Shown here: one piece after another, positions 1 to 8,054 of the stretch
Position numbering within the stretch: position 1 is the first letter of the stretch
How the letters are laid out: the number at the start of each line of letters is the position of its first letter
Translations under genes and position numbers: made by a program
The notes under the pieces: model-generated
Told to the model about the DNA's origin: nothing
Database searches by the model: none
The model's input: only the letters and a program-made list of their open reading frames with translations
DNA from: Nocardiopsis sp. CC223A
GTDB lineage: Bacteria > Actinomycetota > Actinomycetes > Streptosporangiales > Streptosporangiaceae
DNA: 64,000 bases
Direction of reading: 5' to 3'
Assembly (NCBI RefSeq): GCF_030766825.1
Contig: NZ_JASFDV010000016.1
Location: forward strand, 1 to 64,000

Positions 1-179
1 CGTCAGCCGAGGGCGACGGTGGGCGACGGGTGGGCGGAACGACCCGTCGAACACGCCGTAGGCCCCGCCCGCGGCCGGACCCGGCCCGTTCCCGCCTCCC
101 GGCGGGGGCGGGCCGTCCGTATTCCCCGGCGGGGTGCGGCGCACGACCGGGCGGGGCCCGCGGCGGCCGGACCCGGGTT

Positions 180-185
180 TAGGGT
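180..185 (+). promoter_or_regulatory. Candidate leaderless -10 element
   Basis: TAGGGT lies 6 nt before the ATG at 192, and there is no purine-rich ribosome site between them. This is the TANNNT spacing expected for a transcript that begins at or next to the start codon. No convincing -35 box is visible. Bases 1-179 hold nothing else I can recognise. Confidence 0.4.
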
Positions 186-191
186 GCGGGT

Positions 192-854
192 ATGCGTATC
201 GTCATCGCCGGGGGACACGGGAAGATCGCGCTGCGGCTGGCCAGGTTGCTGGCCGCGCGCGGGGACGAGCCCGTCGCCCTCATCCGCAACCCCGACCACT
301 CGCAGGACGTCGTCGACGCGGGCGCCGAGCCCGTGCTGATCGACCTGGAGAAGGCCACCGTCACCGAACTGACGGAGAAGATCATGAACGCCGACGCCGT
401 GGTGTTCTCCGCGGGCGCCGGGCCGGGCAGCGGAGCGGCCCGCAAGGAGACCGTCGACCACCGGGCCTCGGTGCTGACCGCCGACGCCGCCTCGCTGGCC
501 GGGGTGCGCCGCCTGATCCAGGTCTCCGCCATCGGCGTGGACAACCCGCTCCCGCCCGACAGCGACGAGGTGTGGGCCGCCTACGTGGAGGCCAAGCGGG
601 CGGCCGACGCCGACCTGCGCGAGCGCACCCTGGAGCTGGACTGGACGATCCTGCGCCCGGGGCGTCTCACGGACGAGCCCGGCACCGGTCGGGTGGCCCT
701 GGGCGAGAAGGTGGAGCGCGACTCGGTGACCCGGGACGACGTCGCCGCCGTGATCGTCGCCCTCTTGGACGAACCGGAGACGGTCGGGAGGGTTCTCAAC
801 CTCGTGAACGGCGAGACGCCCGTCGTCGAGGCCGTCCGCGCCGCCACCCGCTGA
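192..854 (+). CDS. NAD(P)-binding SDR-type oxidoreductase/epimerase (NAD(P)H-binding family)
   Basis: A 220-residue single-domain Rossmann protein of the atypical short-chain dehydrogenase group (NmrA/YwnB-like). The N-terminus has a beta strand followed by AGGHGKIA (residues 6-13), a dinucleotide-binding glycine loop. YVEAK at 131-135 matches YxxxK, and VSAIGVD at 111-117 precedes it as in YwnB-like proteins. Length fits the family. The substrate cannot be read from sequence; members act as flavin or quinone reductases, epimerases or redox sensors. It is monocistronic, with a hairpin terminator starting at the stop codon. ATG at 192 is preferred because it starts the Rossmann strand and follows a leaderless-type -10. 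Confidence 0.85.
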   Translation: MRIVIAGGHGKIALRLARLLAARGDEPVALIRNPDHSQDVVDAGAEPVLIDLEKATVTELTEKIMNADAVVFSAGAGPGSGAARKETVDHRASVLTADAASLAGVRRLIQVSAIGVDNPLPPDSDEVWAAYVEAKRAADADLRERTLELDWTILRPGRLTDEPGTGRVALGEKVERDSVTRDDVAAVIVALLDEPETVGRVLNLVNGETPVVEAVRAATR

Positions 855-894
855 AAGCCCGACGCAGCCGCTCAGAGCGGCCGCTCCGGGCTTT
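854..894 (+). terminator. Intrinsic-type terminator after the SDR gene
   Basis: An 8-bp outer stem (854-861 with 887-894) encloses a nested 5-bp hairpin (868-872 with 876-880). It begins at the last base of the stop codon. The right arm ends in CTTT; there is no long U tract. Confidence 0.6.
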
Positions 895-1031
895 CTGTGG
901 CCAGATGGTGCCATAGGAGGCATGATGGGTGGCGGAACCCGGCGGAGTCCCGCCACGGTTGGACGCGGATGACCGGGTAGCAGCCCGACGGGTACTGACG
1001 GCTCCGACAGAGCAGATGGGTACGGTTATTC

Positions 1032-1550
1032 ATGAGCGTCACACAGGTCGTGAGGGACAGCACGGTCGTCGAGCACGCCAAGGTCGCGGCGCAGCAGAAG
1101 CGGCGGATGTTCATCATCCAGTTGGAGATCAACGCCTACGACGAGGCTTCCAGCAAGCTGCGCCCCGGCCTGACCCGCATCCTGGAGGGGATCGAGGAGG
1201 CCGGCTGGCGGCTGGACCTGATCACCCCGGGTGAGGACGGCGAGAAGGACAAGCCGACCCGCATGTTCGTCTTCCGCCCGGACCCGGAGGCCAAGAAGAA
1301 GGACGCGGCGCAGCAGCAGGAGGCGCAGCACCCGGAGCCGTCCGGACAGCAGCAGGCCTACCCGCAGCACACCGGGGCCCAGCAGCAGGACCCGTACGCG
1401 GGCTACGGCCAGCAGCCGGGGTACGGTCAGCAGCAGTACCCGGGGTACGACCAGCAGCAGTACCCGGGCTACGGCCAGCAGCCGGGGTACGGTCAGCAGC
1501 CCGGTTATGGGCAGCAGTACCCGGGCTACGGCCAGCAGCAGGGCTGGTGA
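1032..1550 (+). CDS. Conserved hypothetical protein with PGYGQQ low-complexity tail
   Basis: A 172-residue protein with two parts. Residues 1-90 look folded and include a basic start (AAQQKRRMF), a predicted helix through YDEASSKLRPGLTRILEGI, and a strand-rich end (TRMFVFRP). Residues 95-172 are a Gln/Gly/Tyr/Pro-rich tail built from degenerate PGYGQQ units. There is no signal peptide or membrane segment, so it is probably cytoplasmic. I do not recognise the N-terminal family. The tail resembles disordered, self-associating tails in eukaryotic proteins, but that is compositional similarity only. TACGGT ends 5 nt before the ATG, suggesting a possibly leaderless message. A strong hairpin terminator follows. 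Confidence 0.75.
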   Translation: MSVTQVVRDSTVVEHAKVAAQQKRRMFIIQLEINAYDEASSKLRPGLTRILEGIEEAGWRLDLITPGEDGEKDKPTRMFVFRPDPEAKKKDAAQQQEAQHPEPSGQQQAYPQHTGAQQQDPYAGYGQQPGYGQQQYPGYDQQQYPGYGQQPGYGQQPGYGQQYPGYGQQQGW

Positions 1551-1571
1551 CCTCCGCCCCTCGGTGAGGGG

Positions 1572-1619
1572 CACACGAAGGGGGCCCGTGCGGTGGACCG
1601 CACGGGCCCCCTTCGTGTG
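1572..1619 (+). terminator. Strong hairpin terminator (perfect 21-bp stem)
   Basis: Arms 1572-1592 and 1599-1619 are perfectly complementary with a 6-nt loop. The hairpin lies 21 bp after the stop of the PGYGQQ protein. There is no U tract, as is common for actinomycete terminators. Confidence 0.85.
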
Positions 1620-1845
1620 GGCGGGGGTCGCGGGGCAGGGGTGTGCGGGGCGGCCGGACCTCTCGGTTCCGTAACGCGGAGGGGCCGACACTCGGACATG
1701 TCCTTCATGTCGGACAGGAACCCGAGAAAACATCGAAGAAACTCTGAATTCTTCCCGCGAAGCACTCCTGGCATGCGGGTGACTACGCTAAGTTATTTCC
1801 GGCGGCTAAAGCCACCCCGTTATGAGCTTCCGAAAGGTATGCACG

Positions 1846-2055
1846 ATGACCCGCATCGCCAAGATCTCCGGCCTCGTCCTCGCCACCGGCCTCGCCTTCG
1901 GCGCGATGACCGGCACCGCCGCGGCCGACAACAACGCCGACATCCAGAACATCACCATCCCGGTGTGCGTGGACGTTCTCCAGGCCGCAGGCATCAGCGC
2001 CGACGGCTGCAACGTCGTCAGCTGGGACTCCACCTCCGGCATCGCCGCCGGCTAG
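1846..2055 (+). CDS. Small secreted two-cysteine protein, copy 1 (chaplin-like)
   Basis: A 69-residue pre-protein with a basic start (MTRIAKIS), a hydrophobic stretch rich in Leu, Ala and Gly, and an AAA-type signal peptidase site near residue 27. The mature part is about 42 residues with a hydrophobic strand (IQNITIPVCVDV) and two cysteines 13 residues apart. Size, export and hydrophobic Cys-containing core recall chaplins, the surface-active amyloid proteins of aerial hyphae, but chaplin cysteines are spaced differently and the match is loose. ATG at 1846 is chosen over 1822 because GAAAGG lies just upstream and the signal peptide then has normal length. The next gene is a tandem paralogue. 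Confidence 0.7.
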   Translation: MTRIAKISGLVLATGLAFGAMTGTAAADNNADIQNITIPVCVDVLQAAGISADGCNVVSWDSTSGIAAG

Positions 2056-2258
2056 TCGGCCCCGGCAGCCCTCGCGGCGGCCGCTCCGGGACACCACCGT
2101 CCCACCCTGCACGACCTTCACACCCGCAACCGAAAAGGACCTGCATCATGAAGCGCTTCGCCTCCGTCTCCGGCCTCGTCCTCGCCACCGGCCTCGCCCT
2201 GGGCGCGATGACCGGCACCGCCGCGGCCGACAACAACGCCAACATCCAGAACATCACC
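1866..2258 (+). repeat. 91-bp direct duplication shared by the two small secreted genes
   Basis: Bases 1866-1956 and 2168-2258 match at 88 of 91 positions, a far closer match than the 3' ends of the same genes. The repeat covers the signal peptide and first mature residues. Confidence 0.9.
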
Positions 2259-2360
2259 GTGCCGATCTGCGCCGACGTCATCCAGTTCGCCCTGGTGAGC
2301 ATGGACGGCTGCAACGTGATCTCCAACGACTCCACCTCCGGCATCGTGGTGATGGACTAG
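2148..2360 (+). CDS. Small secreted two-cysteine protein, copy 2 (chaplin-like)
   Basis: A 70-residue paralogue of the preceding gene. The signal peptide and first mature residues are nearly the same as in copy 1, while the C-terminal third differs and ends in IVVMD. The two cysteines keep the same 13-residue spacing. It starts at ATG 2148 with AAAAGGAC about 9 nt upstream. The 92-bp gap to copy 1 has no obvious terminator, so the two may be co-transcribed. The role is unknown; an extracellular surface or structural role is inferred from size, export and Cys pattern only. Confidence 0.7.
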   Translation: MKRFASVSGLVLATGLALGAMTGTAAADNNANIQNITVPICADVIQFALVSMDGCNVISNDSTSGIVVMD

Positions 2361-2512
2361 TCGCGGTCCGGCGGCCGGGGGCGGGGACGATCGACACACC
2401 CCGCCCTCGTGCGAACCGATTCGACGCGTGAACACCGGCGCGGTCCGGCCTGCACCCGGCCCGCGCCGTTCGCATGTCCGGGGCCGGGACCGGGTCCGTC
2501 CGGCCCGACGGC

Positions 2513-3049
2513 TCAGGACCCGCAGACCGTGAACGGGACCCCGGCCACCGCGTCCGTGCGCAGGCGGGCGTGCGTGCCCGTGTCGAAGCGCCCGTTCCCG
2601 TAGTGCAGCTTCTGCCTCTCGATCCCCTCCGGCCGGAACCCCGCGCGCCGCGCCACCAGGCAGGAGGCCGGGTTGTCGAGCCGGTGGCCCAGCTCCAGCC
2701 GGAACAGGTCGGTCTCCGCGAAGGCGTACTCGGCGGCCAGCCGGGCCGCCGCCGTGGCCGCCCCGCGCCCGCGGGCGTCGGCGTGCACCCAATAGGACAC
2801 CCAGCCCAGGTCGTGGGTGCGGCTGGTCACCGACACCTGCACGTGCCCCAGCACCACGTCCGTCCCGTCCGTGACGGCGAACCCGAACGCGTCGCCCGCC
2901 TCGGCCGCCGTCCGCTGCCGGTCGATCCAGGACAGCGCCTCCTCCTCGGTGGCGGGGACCTCCGGGGTCTGCCGGGCCAGCTCGGGTTCGGCGAAGGCGG
3001 TCAGCAGGCGTTCGGCGTCACCCGGCTCCCAGAGCCGCAATCGGTACAT
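2513..3049 (-). CDS. GNAT-family N-acetyltransferase (RimJ/RimL-like)
   Basis: A 178-residue acetyltransferase starting MYRLRLWEPGDAERL, a typical RimJ-like opening. The acetyl-CoA pyrophosphate loop is visible as ARGRGAAT within the segment WVHADARGRGAATAAARL. It is followed by the family's Asn-Pro-Ala-Ser motif in LDNPASCLVARRAGF, where the neutral or acyl-accepting pocket lies. The target amine is unknown; relatives acetylate protein N-termini or small amines. A longer in-frame start exists, but ATG 3049 has a good GAGGAG site upstream and begins the domain. It is divergent from the ECF41 sigma gene with 106 bp between starts. Confidence 0.8.
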   Translation of the reverse strand: MYRLRLWEPGDAERLLTAFAEPELARQTPEVPATEEEALSWIDRQRTAAEAGDAFGFAVTDGTDVVLGHVQVSVTSRTHDLGWVSYWVHADARGRGAATAAARLAAEYAFAETDLFRLELGHRLDNPASCLVARRAGFRPEGIERQKLHYGNGRFDTGTHARLRTDAVAGVPFTVCGS

Positions 3050-3118
3050 CCGCTCCACTCCTCGGTCCGTGGCGTCCTCCCCGCGGGAGGGACACCACGG
3101 AATCATCCCCCCGGTGGG

Positions 3119-3146
3119 TGTCACACCGCGGGGTGGGTGGTACGTC
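3119..3146 (+). promoter_or_regulatory. Predicted ECF41-type promoter (TGTCACA-N17-CGTC)
   Basis: TGTCACA at 3119-3125 and CGTC at 3143-3146, 17 nt apart, agree with the -35/-10 pair described for ECF41 sigma factors. The predicted start point falls about 7-10 nt after CGTC, at or beside the ATG at 3156. This suggests autoregulation and a leaderless message; no ribosome site is visible. Confidence 0.65.
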
Positions 3147-3155
3147 TTCTCTGTC

Positions 3156-4070
3156 ATGACGATCGATACCTCCGACGCCGCCGGTGTCTTCGAAGCCCAC
3201 CGCCCGGTGCTGACCGGGGTCGCCTACCGGATCCTGGGCACCGCGTCCGACGCCGAGGACGTGGTGCAGGAGGCGTGGCCCCGCTGGTCCGGCGCCGACC
3301 GGTCCAGGGTCGAGGACCCGCGCGCCTACCTCGTCACCATCGTCTCCCGGCTGGCCATCGACCGGTTGCGCAGCGCCCGCGCCCGCCGAGAGTCCTACGT
3401 GGGCGAATGGCTGCCCGAACCCGTGAGCGACCTGCCCGACGGCGCCGACCGGGCCGAACTCGCCGACACCGTGGAGTTCGCTCTGCTGGTCGTGTTGGAG
3501 ACGCTCAGCCCGCTGGAGCGTGCGGTGTTCGTGCTCCGGGAGGCCTTCCAGATCCCGTACGCGGAGATCGCCGAGATCATCGAACGCAGCGAGGCCGCCA
3601 CCCGGCAGCTGGCCCGGCGTGCCCGCGACCACGTGCGCGAGCGCCGGCCCCGGTTCGAGGCGGACCGGTCGGCGCGGCGGCGCATCACCGAGCGCTTCCT
3701 CCAGGCCTGTATGGAGGGCGACCTGGACGAGCTCAAGGGGATGCTCGCCGAGGACGCCACCCTGGTCGGGGACGGCGGCGGCAAGGCCAGGGCGCCGCTG
3801 CGGGTGCTGCTGGGCCGGGACAAGGTCGGCCGGTTCCTGCTGGCGATGCCGAAGACCTTCGACAAGTTCCTGGCGTCGATCGGTGTGGCGCCCGTGGACA
3901 TCCATGTGGAGGTCGGCGAGGTCAACGGGGCCCCGGCCCTGGTCGGCATCGCCGTGGGCAGGGTGATCACCACGGTCGTCCTGGACATCGACGGCGACCG
4001 GATCCGGAACGTGTACGTGGTGGCCAATCCCGACAAGATGTCACATCTGCGGCCGCCCGATCCGTCCTAG
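3156..4070 (+). CDS. ECF41-family sigma factor with SnoaL-like C-terminal domain
   Basis: A 304-residue ECF sigma factor. Region 2 is at about residues 10-75 (DAEDVVQEAW, then the DPRAYLVTIVSRLAIDRLR helix), and region 4 at about 110-165 with helix-turn-helix PYAEIAEIIERSEAATRQ. The extension of about 130 residues is the SnoaL-like domain of ECF41 proteins, with DGGGK at about 206 and NPDKM at about 291, both signature motifs of the group. In studied members this domain replaces an anti-sigma factor and tunes activity from within. The adjacent oxidoreductase, 5 bp downstream, is the expected partner type. The signal is unknown. Confidence 0.92.
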   Translation: MTIDTSDAAGVFEAHRPVLTGVAYRILGTASDAEDVVQEAWPRWSGADRSRVEDPRAYLVTIVSRLAIDRLRSARARRESYVGEWLPEPVSDLPDGADRAELADTVEFALLVVLETLSPLERAVFVLREAFQIPYAEIAEIIERSEAATRQLARRARDHVRERRPRFEADRSARRRITERFLQACMEGDLDELKGMLAEDATLVGDGGGKARAPLRVLLGRDKVGRFLLAMPKTFDKFLASIGVAPVDIHVEVGEVNGAPALVGIAVGRVITTVVLDIDGDRIRNVYVVANPDKMSHLRPPDPS

Positions 4071-4075
4071 GGGGT

Positions 4076-5248
4076 ATGGAACTCACCGTTGTGGGCGGTG
4101 GCCTCGCCGGTCTGACCGCGGCCATCGCCGGCGCCGAGAGCGGCGCCACCGTGACCCTGTTCGAATCCCACTCCGCCCCGGGCGGGCGGGCCCGGGCGAC
4201 CGATCCGCCGTACGTGGCCAACGAGGGGCCGCACGTGCTGTACGGCGACGGGTTCGCCGCGCAGTGGCTGCTGGAGCGGGACCTGGTCCCGGCCTACCAC
4301 CGGTTCCCGGTGGCGGCGATCCCCGGGGTGAGGATGCGCGAGGACGGCCGGGTGCGGTCGGCGCTGTCTCCCGCGCTGCTGGGCGCGGCCGCGCGCAGGC
4401 GGCTGCGCGCCCCGCACGACCGCGACTTCGGGTCCTGGGCGCGCGAGCACCTGGGCGAGAAGTCCGCGCGGGTGGCCGCGAACTACATGGGGGTGGCGCT
4501 GTTCGACCACGACCCCTCGCGACTATCGGCGGAGTTCGTGTGGGAGAGGTTCCTGCGGGTGCTGTCGCCGAAGCGGCCGACGCCGCTGTACATCGTCGGC
4601 GGGTGGACGGCGCTGGTCGACCGGATGACCCGGCGGGCCCGGGAGATGGGCGTGCGGATCGAGACCGGGTCGCGGGTGAACGCGCTGCCCGAGGACCGGC
4701 CGGTGATCGTGGCGACCTCCCTGGCGTCGGCCCGCGCGCTGCTGGGCGACCCGTCACTGGAGTGGGAGAGCGGGCACTCGCTGCTCGTGGACCTGGGGCT
4801 GCGCCGGGGGCGGGACCCGTTCATAGTGTTCGACGCCGACGAGTGCGGGTTCGTGGAGCGGTACACGCGGGTGGACCGGACACTCGCCCCCGAGGGCGAG
4901 GAGCTGGTGCAGGCGCAGATGCCGGTGCGGCCCGGGGAGTCCCGGGCGGCGGTGACCGATCGGCTGGAGCGGCTGCTGGACATGTCGCTGCCGGACTGGC
5001 GGGACCGGGTGACCTGGCGCCGCGACCAGGTCGCCAAGGGGCGCACCGGGGCGCTGGACCTGCCGGGCACCACCTGGCGGGACCGCCCGGCGATCGACCG
5101 GGGCGAGGGCGTGTACCTGGCGGGCGACTCGGTGGCCGCGCCGGGCCTGCTCGGCGAGGTGGCCGTGGCCGCTGCGGTCCGCGCCGCCGCAGCGGCCGTC
5201 CGTCCTCGACGACACAGCGGACCGAGGCCCGGCACCCGCCAAGTGTGA
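4076..5248 (+). CDS. FAD-dependent oxidoreductase (amine oxidase/phytoene desaturase-like), ECF41 partner
   Basis: A 390-residue flavoprotein. An N-terminal dinucleotide loop VVGGGLAGL and the FES acidic end at about residue 30 bind FAD, then GGRA follows as in amine oxidases. The C-terminal FAD-contact motif is GVYLAGDSVAAPGLLGE. It starts 5 bp after the sigma gene, so the two are co-transcribed; ECF41 sigma genes typically sit beside oxidoreductases or carboxymuconolactone-decarboxylase-like genes. The substrate is unknown. The last 15-16 residues are encoded by the first copy of a 77-bp direct repeat, so the natural C-terminus may have been altered. Confidence 0.85.
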   Translation: MELTVVGGGLAGLTAAIAGAESGATVTLFESHSAPGGRARATDPPYVANEGPHVLYGDGFAAQWLLERDLVPAYHRFPVAAIPGVRMREDGRVRSALSPALLGAAARRRLRAPHDRDFGSWAREHLGEKSARVAANYMGVALFDHDPSRLSAEFVWERFLRVLSPKRPTPLYIVGGWTALVDRMTRRAREMGVRIETGSRVNALPEDRPVIVATSLASARALLGDPSLEWESGHSLLVDLGLRRGRDPFIVFDADECGFVERYTRVDRTLAPEGEELVQAQMPVRPGESRAAVTDRLERLLDMSLPDWRDRVTWRRDQVAKGRTGALDLPGTTWRDRPAIDRGEGVYLAGDSVAAPGLLGEVAVAAAVRAAAAAVRPRRHSGPRPGTRQV

Positions 5249-5374
5249 ACTCGGCGTCGGCGCGGGCGATGCGGGCCACGCAACCGCCGCGGCCCTCCGT
5301 GCTCGACGACGCAGCGGACCGAGGCCCGGCGTCCGGCAGGTGTGAACTCGGCGTCGGCGCGGGCGATGCGGGCC
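5201..5374. repeat. 77-bp imperfect direct repeat (two copies)
   Basis: Bases 5201-5277 and 5298-5374 agree at 71 of 77 positions. Copy 1 forms the 3' end of the flavoprotein gene; copy 2 is intergenic. On the minus strand both copies stay open and read a similar peptide (ARIARADAEFT, then RASVRCVVE), so this may be duplicated debris of a coding sequence. I do not recognise the peptide. The rest of 5249-5493 contains nothing else I can name. Confidence 0.85.
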
Positions 5375-5493
5375 GCGGAGGGCCTCCCGACCTTCTTGCA
5401 GGTGTCGATCTCGACGATCCGCACCCATGCCGGAGGCCCTCTCCCGGCGTCGAACCGCCACCGGCCCGTATCCGGCCTCTGTGGCCGGTACGT

Positions 5494-6177
5494 CTAGGCC
5501 GCCCAGCGGTAGCGGTGCTCGGGGCGGCCGGCCGAGCCGTAGCGCATGCGCAGTTCGGCGCGGCCGTCGGCGCACAGGTATTCGAGGTAGCGGCGGGCGG
5601 TCACCCGGGAGACGCCCGAGCGTTCGGCGACGTCGGAGGCGGACAGGTCGCCGTCGGCGTCCCGCAGCACCCCCGCGACCAGGTCGGCGGTGGCGGCGGT
5701 CAGCCCCTTGGGCAGCGAACGGCCGCCCGGCGGGCGCAGCAGACCGAACAGCCGGTCCACGTCCTGCTGGGTGGCCTCCCCCGCGGAGTCCATCTGGCGG
5801 TGGGCCACCGCGTAGCGTTCGAGCTGGTCGCGCAGGGCGCTCAGCGGGAACGGCTTGAGGAGGTAGTGCACCGCGCCCCCGTGCAGGGCGTCGCGGACCT
5901 GGGCGATGTCGCGCACCGCCGTGATCATGAGGAAGTCGGTGCGGCGGGCCTCGTCGGCGGCGGCCGCGCGGAGCGTGCGCATCACCTCGATCCCCGACGC
6001 GTCGGGCAGGTGCAGGTCGAGCAGTACCAGGTCCGGGTGGTGGCCGCGGATCTGGGCGAGCGCCGTCGCCGCCGTGTGCGCCACCCCGACCACGGTGAAC
6101 CCGGGCAGCGACTCCACCAGGTCCTGGTGGTTGCGGGCCACGCGCACGTCGTCGTCCACGACCAGGACGCGGATCAC
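5494..6177 (-). CDS. CitB/DctR-family response regulator
   Basis: A 227-residue response regulator. The receiver has an acidic pocket VDDD at 7-10, the phosphoacceptor Asp54 in LVLLDLHLPD, and Lys108 in LLKPF. A C-terminal winged-helix region at about 160-220 contains LSASDVAERSGVSRVTARRYLEYL, as in CitB/DpiA regulators of C4-dicarboxylate and citrate uptake. It starts at GTG 6177 and overlaps the kinase stop by 4 bp, so the pair is translationally coupled. With the divergent tctCBA transporter it very likely controls that transporter in response to an external carboxylate. Confidence 0.92.
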   Translation of the reverse strand: MIRVLVVDDDVRVARNHQDLVESLPGFTVVGVAHTAATALAQIRGHHPDLVLLDLHLPDASGIEVMRTLRAAAADEARRTDFLMITAVRDIAQVRDALHGGAVHYLLKPFPLSALRDQLERYAVAHRQMDSAGEATQQDVDRLFGLLRPPGGRSLPKGLTAATADLVAGVLRDADGDLSASDVAERSGVSRVTARRYLEYLCADGRAELRMRYGSAGRPEHRYRWAA

Positions 6178-7904
6178 CGGGCCTCCCCCGGGGCCCCGGC
6201 GCCCGGCGCGCCGGCGGGGGTCCGGGCGGCCGCGGGCAGGTACGCGGTGAACACCGCTCCCTCCTCGCCGTCGGGCGCCTCCATCTCCACGCTCCCCCCT
6301 CTGCCCTCGCACACCTGCTTGACCAGGGCCAGGCCCAGCCCGCGGCCGCCCGCGTCCCGGGACGCCTTGGTGGTGAACCCGAGGCGGAAGATCTCCTCGG
6401 CGATCCCGTCGGCCACCCCGTGCCCGGAGTCCGTCACCCGGATCTCCAGCAGATCGTGCGGCGGGCCGTCCGCCCCGGCCCGGTGCAGGCGCACCATCAG
6501 CTCCACCCATCCCCGGCCGTCGCCCGCGACGGCGTCCAGCGCGTTGTCCACCAGGTTGCCCAGCACCAGCAGGGCGTCGGCCCGCAGCCCCCTGTCCAGC
6601 GCGGGGACCTCCGTCATCGGGGAGATCCGCAGATCCACACCGATCTCGGCGGCCTGCGCGGACTTGGCGATGACCAGGGCGGCCACCGCCGAATCCGCGA
6701 CGTGCTCGGCGATGCCCGCGCTGGTGCGGGTCTGCGCCGCCGACAGGTCCGCCAGGTAGGCGCGGGCCTCCTCGTGGGCGCCCAGGTCGAGCAGCCCGGC
6801 GAGCGTGTGCATCCGGTTCGCGAACTCGTGGGTCTGGGCGCGCAGCCCCCGGGTGACGGTGCGGGCGCCGTCGAGTTCACCGGTGAGCCGGTCCAGTTCG
6901 GTGCGGTCCCGGAGGGTCACGACCGCGCCGGTCTCCTCGCCCCGGATCCGGACCGTCCTGCGGTTGGCGACCAGGATGCGGTCGCCGGAGAGCAGGAGGA
7001 GGTCCCTGCCCCGGTCGGCCCCCGAGACGATGTCGCGGACCCGTTCCGAGGCGCCGAGTTCGTCCAGGGTACGCCCCTCGGCGTCGTCGGGGAGCCCCAG
7101 CATCGCGCGGGCCGGGGGGTTGGCGAAGACGAGGCGGCCGTCGGGGTCCACGGCGAACACGCCCTCGCGGACCGCGTACAGCAGTGCCTCCCGGCTCTCC
7201 AGCAGTGCGGTGATGTCGGCCGGTTCCAGTCCGTGGGTCTTGGTCCTGACCTGGCGGGACAGCGACCAGGCGCCGATCACGCCCAGGCCCAGGACCACGA
7301 CGACCGTGCCCAGGACGGCGGGGACGGCGGCCCGCGCCTCGGTGGTGGCGTCGGAGGTGAGTATGCCCAGGGAGACGTAGGCGACGACCTCGCCGCGGGC
7401 GTCGCCGCCGTTGACCGATCCGCCGCCGGAGAACACGGGGATCTTGGCCCGGACGGTGCGCCCCTGGGTGCCGGTCTCCACCCCCGTCCACTCCTCGCCC
7501 CGTGCCGCCGGCCCGGGCGGGGTGGACACCGTTTCTCCTATGCGGTCCTTGTCCGGGTGGGTGTAGCGGATGCCGTCGGGGGAGGCGATGACCAGGTACT
7601 CCACCTCGGTGGCGGCGGCGATCCGGTCCGCCGTCGGGTCGAGGGCGGCCGCCGGGTCCGGGGACTGGGCACCCGCCACGACCTCGGGCATGACGGCGAC
7701 CGCGCGGGCCACGCTGAGGACGCGTTCGGTGTACTGCCGGTCGGTGTGCCGGTCGAGCTGGACCACCCACAGGGAGCCGACGGCGACCAGTGCGGCGGCG
7801 AGCAGGAGCACGTAGCCGACGAACAGGGAGCCGGTCAGGGACAGGTGGGGACGGGTGCGCGGAGCGGTGGTGCGCGGCGGCCGTCGCAGGGTGCGCGCGG
7901 TCAT
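6174..7904 (-). CDS. CitA/DcuS-type sensor histidine kinase
   Basis: A 576-residue membrane kinase. The first membrane helix is at about residues 25-48, an extracytoplasmic PDC/CitA-like sensor at about 50-190 (with EYLVIASPDGIRYTHPDKD), and the second helix at about 195-215. A cytoplasmic PAS domain follows (about 235-335), then the His box THEFANRMHTLAGLLDLG with phosphorylated His359. The ATPase has an N box LGNLVDNALDAV and glycine loops DSGHGVADG and GRGLGLALVKQ. This is the architecture of kinases that sense citrate or C4-dicarboxylates directly. It is the first gene of its operon and diverges from tctC across 220 bp. Confidence 0.92.
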   Translation of the reverse strand: MTARTLRRPPRTTAPRTRPHLSLTGSLFVGYVLLLAAALVAVGSLWVVQLDRHTDRQYTERVLSVARAVAVMPEVVAGAQSPDPAAALDPTADRIAAATEVEYLVIASPDGIRYTHPDKDRIGETVSTPPGPAARGEEWTGVETGTQGRTVRAKIPVFSGGGSVNGGDARGEVVAYVSLGILTSDATTEARAAVPAVLGTVVVVLGLGVIGAWSLSRQVRTKTHGLEPADITALLESREALLYAVREGVFAVDPDGRLVFANPPARAMLGLPDDAEGRTLDELGASERVRDIVSGADRGRDLLLLSGDRILVANRRTVRIRGEETGAVVTLRDRTELDRLTGELDGARTVTRGLRAQTHEFANRMHTLAGLLDLGAHEEARAYLADLSAAQTRTSAGIAEHVADSAVAALVIAKSAQAAEIGVDLRISPMTEVPALDRGLRADALLVLGNLVDNALDAVAGDGRGWVELMVRLHRAGADGPPHDLLEIRVTDSGHGVADGIAEEIFRLGFTTKASRDAGGRGLGLALVKQVCEGRGGSVEMEAPDGEEGAVFTAYLPAAARTPAGAPGAGAPGEAR

Positions 7905-8054
7905 GCCGGGGCCTTCCAGGAGGGGACCGGTGCGGGCGGGACGCCGCCCGGGTCGGTGAAGGCCCAGGTGGGCGTCCCGTTCGGCAGCGTGTCACGAACA
8001 ATACGACCAATATGACGCCAGTTTTAACAACACTCTTACACGGGCGTGCGCCGC

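Noticed and set aside
4159..4169. GTTCGAATCCC, resembling a tRNA T-loop
   Set aside because: It lies inside the flavoprotein gene (encoding the FES acidic motif) and no acceptor, D or anticodon stems surround it.
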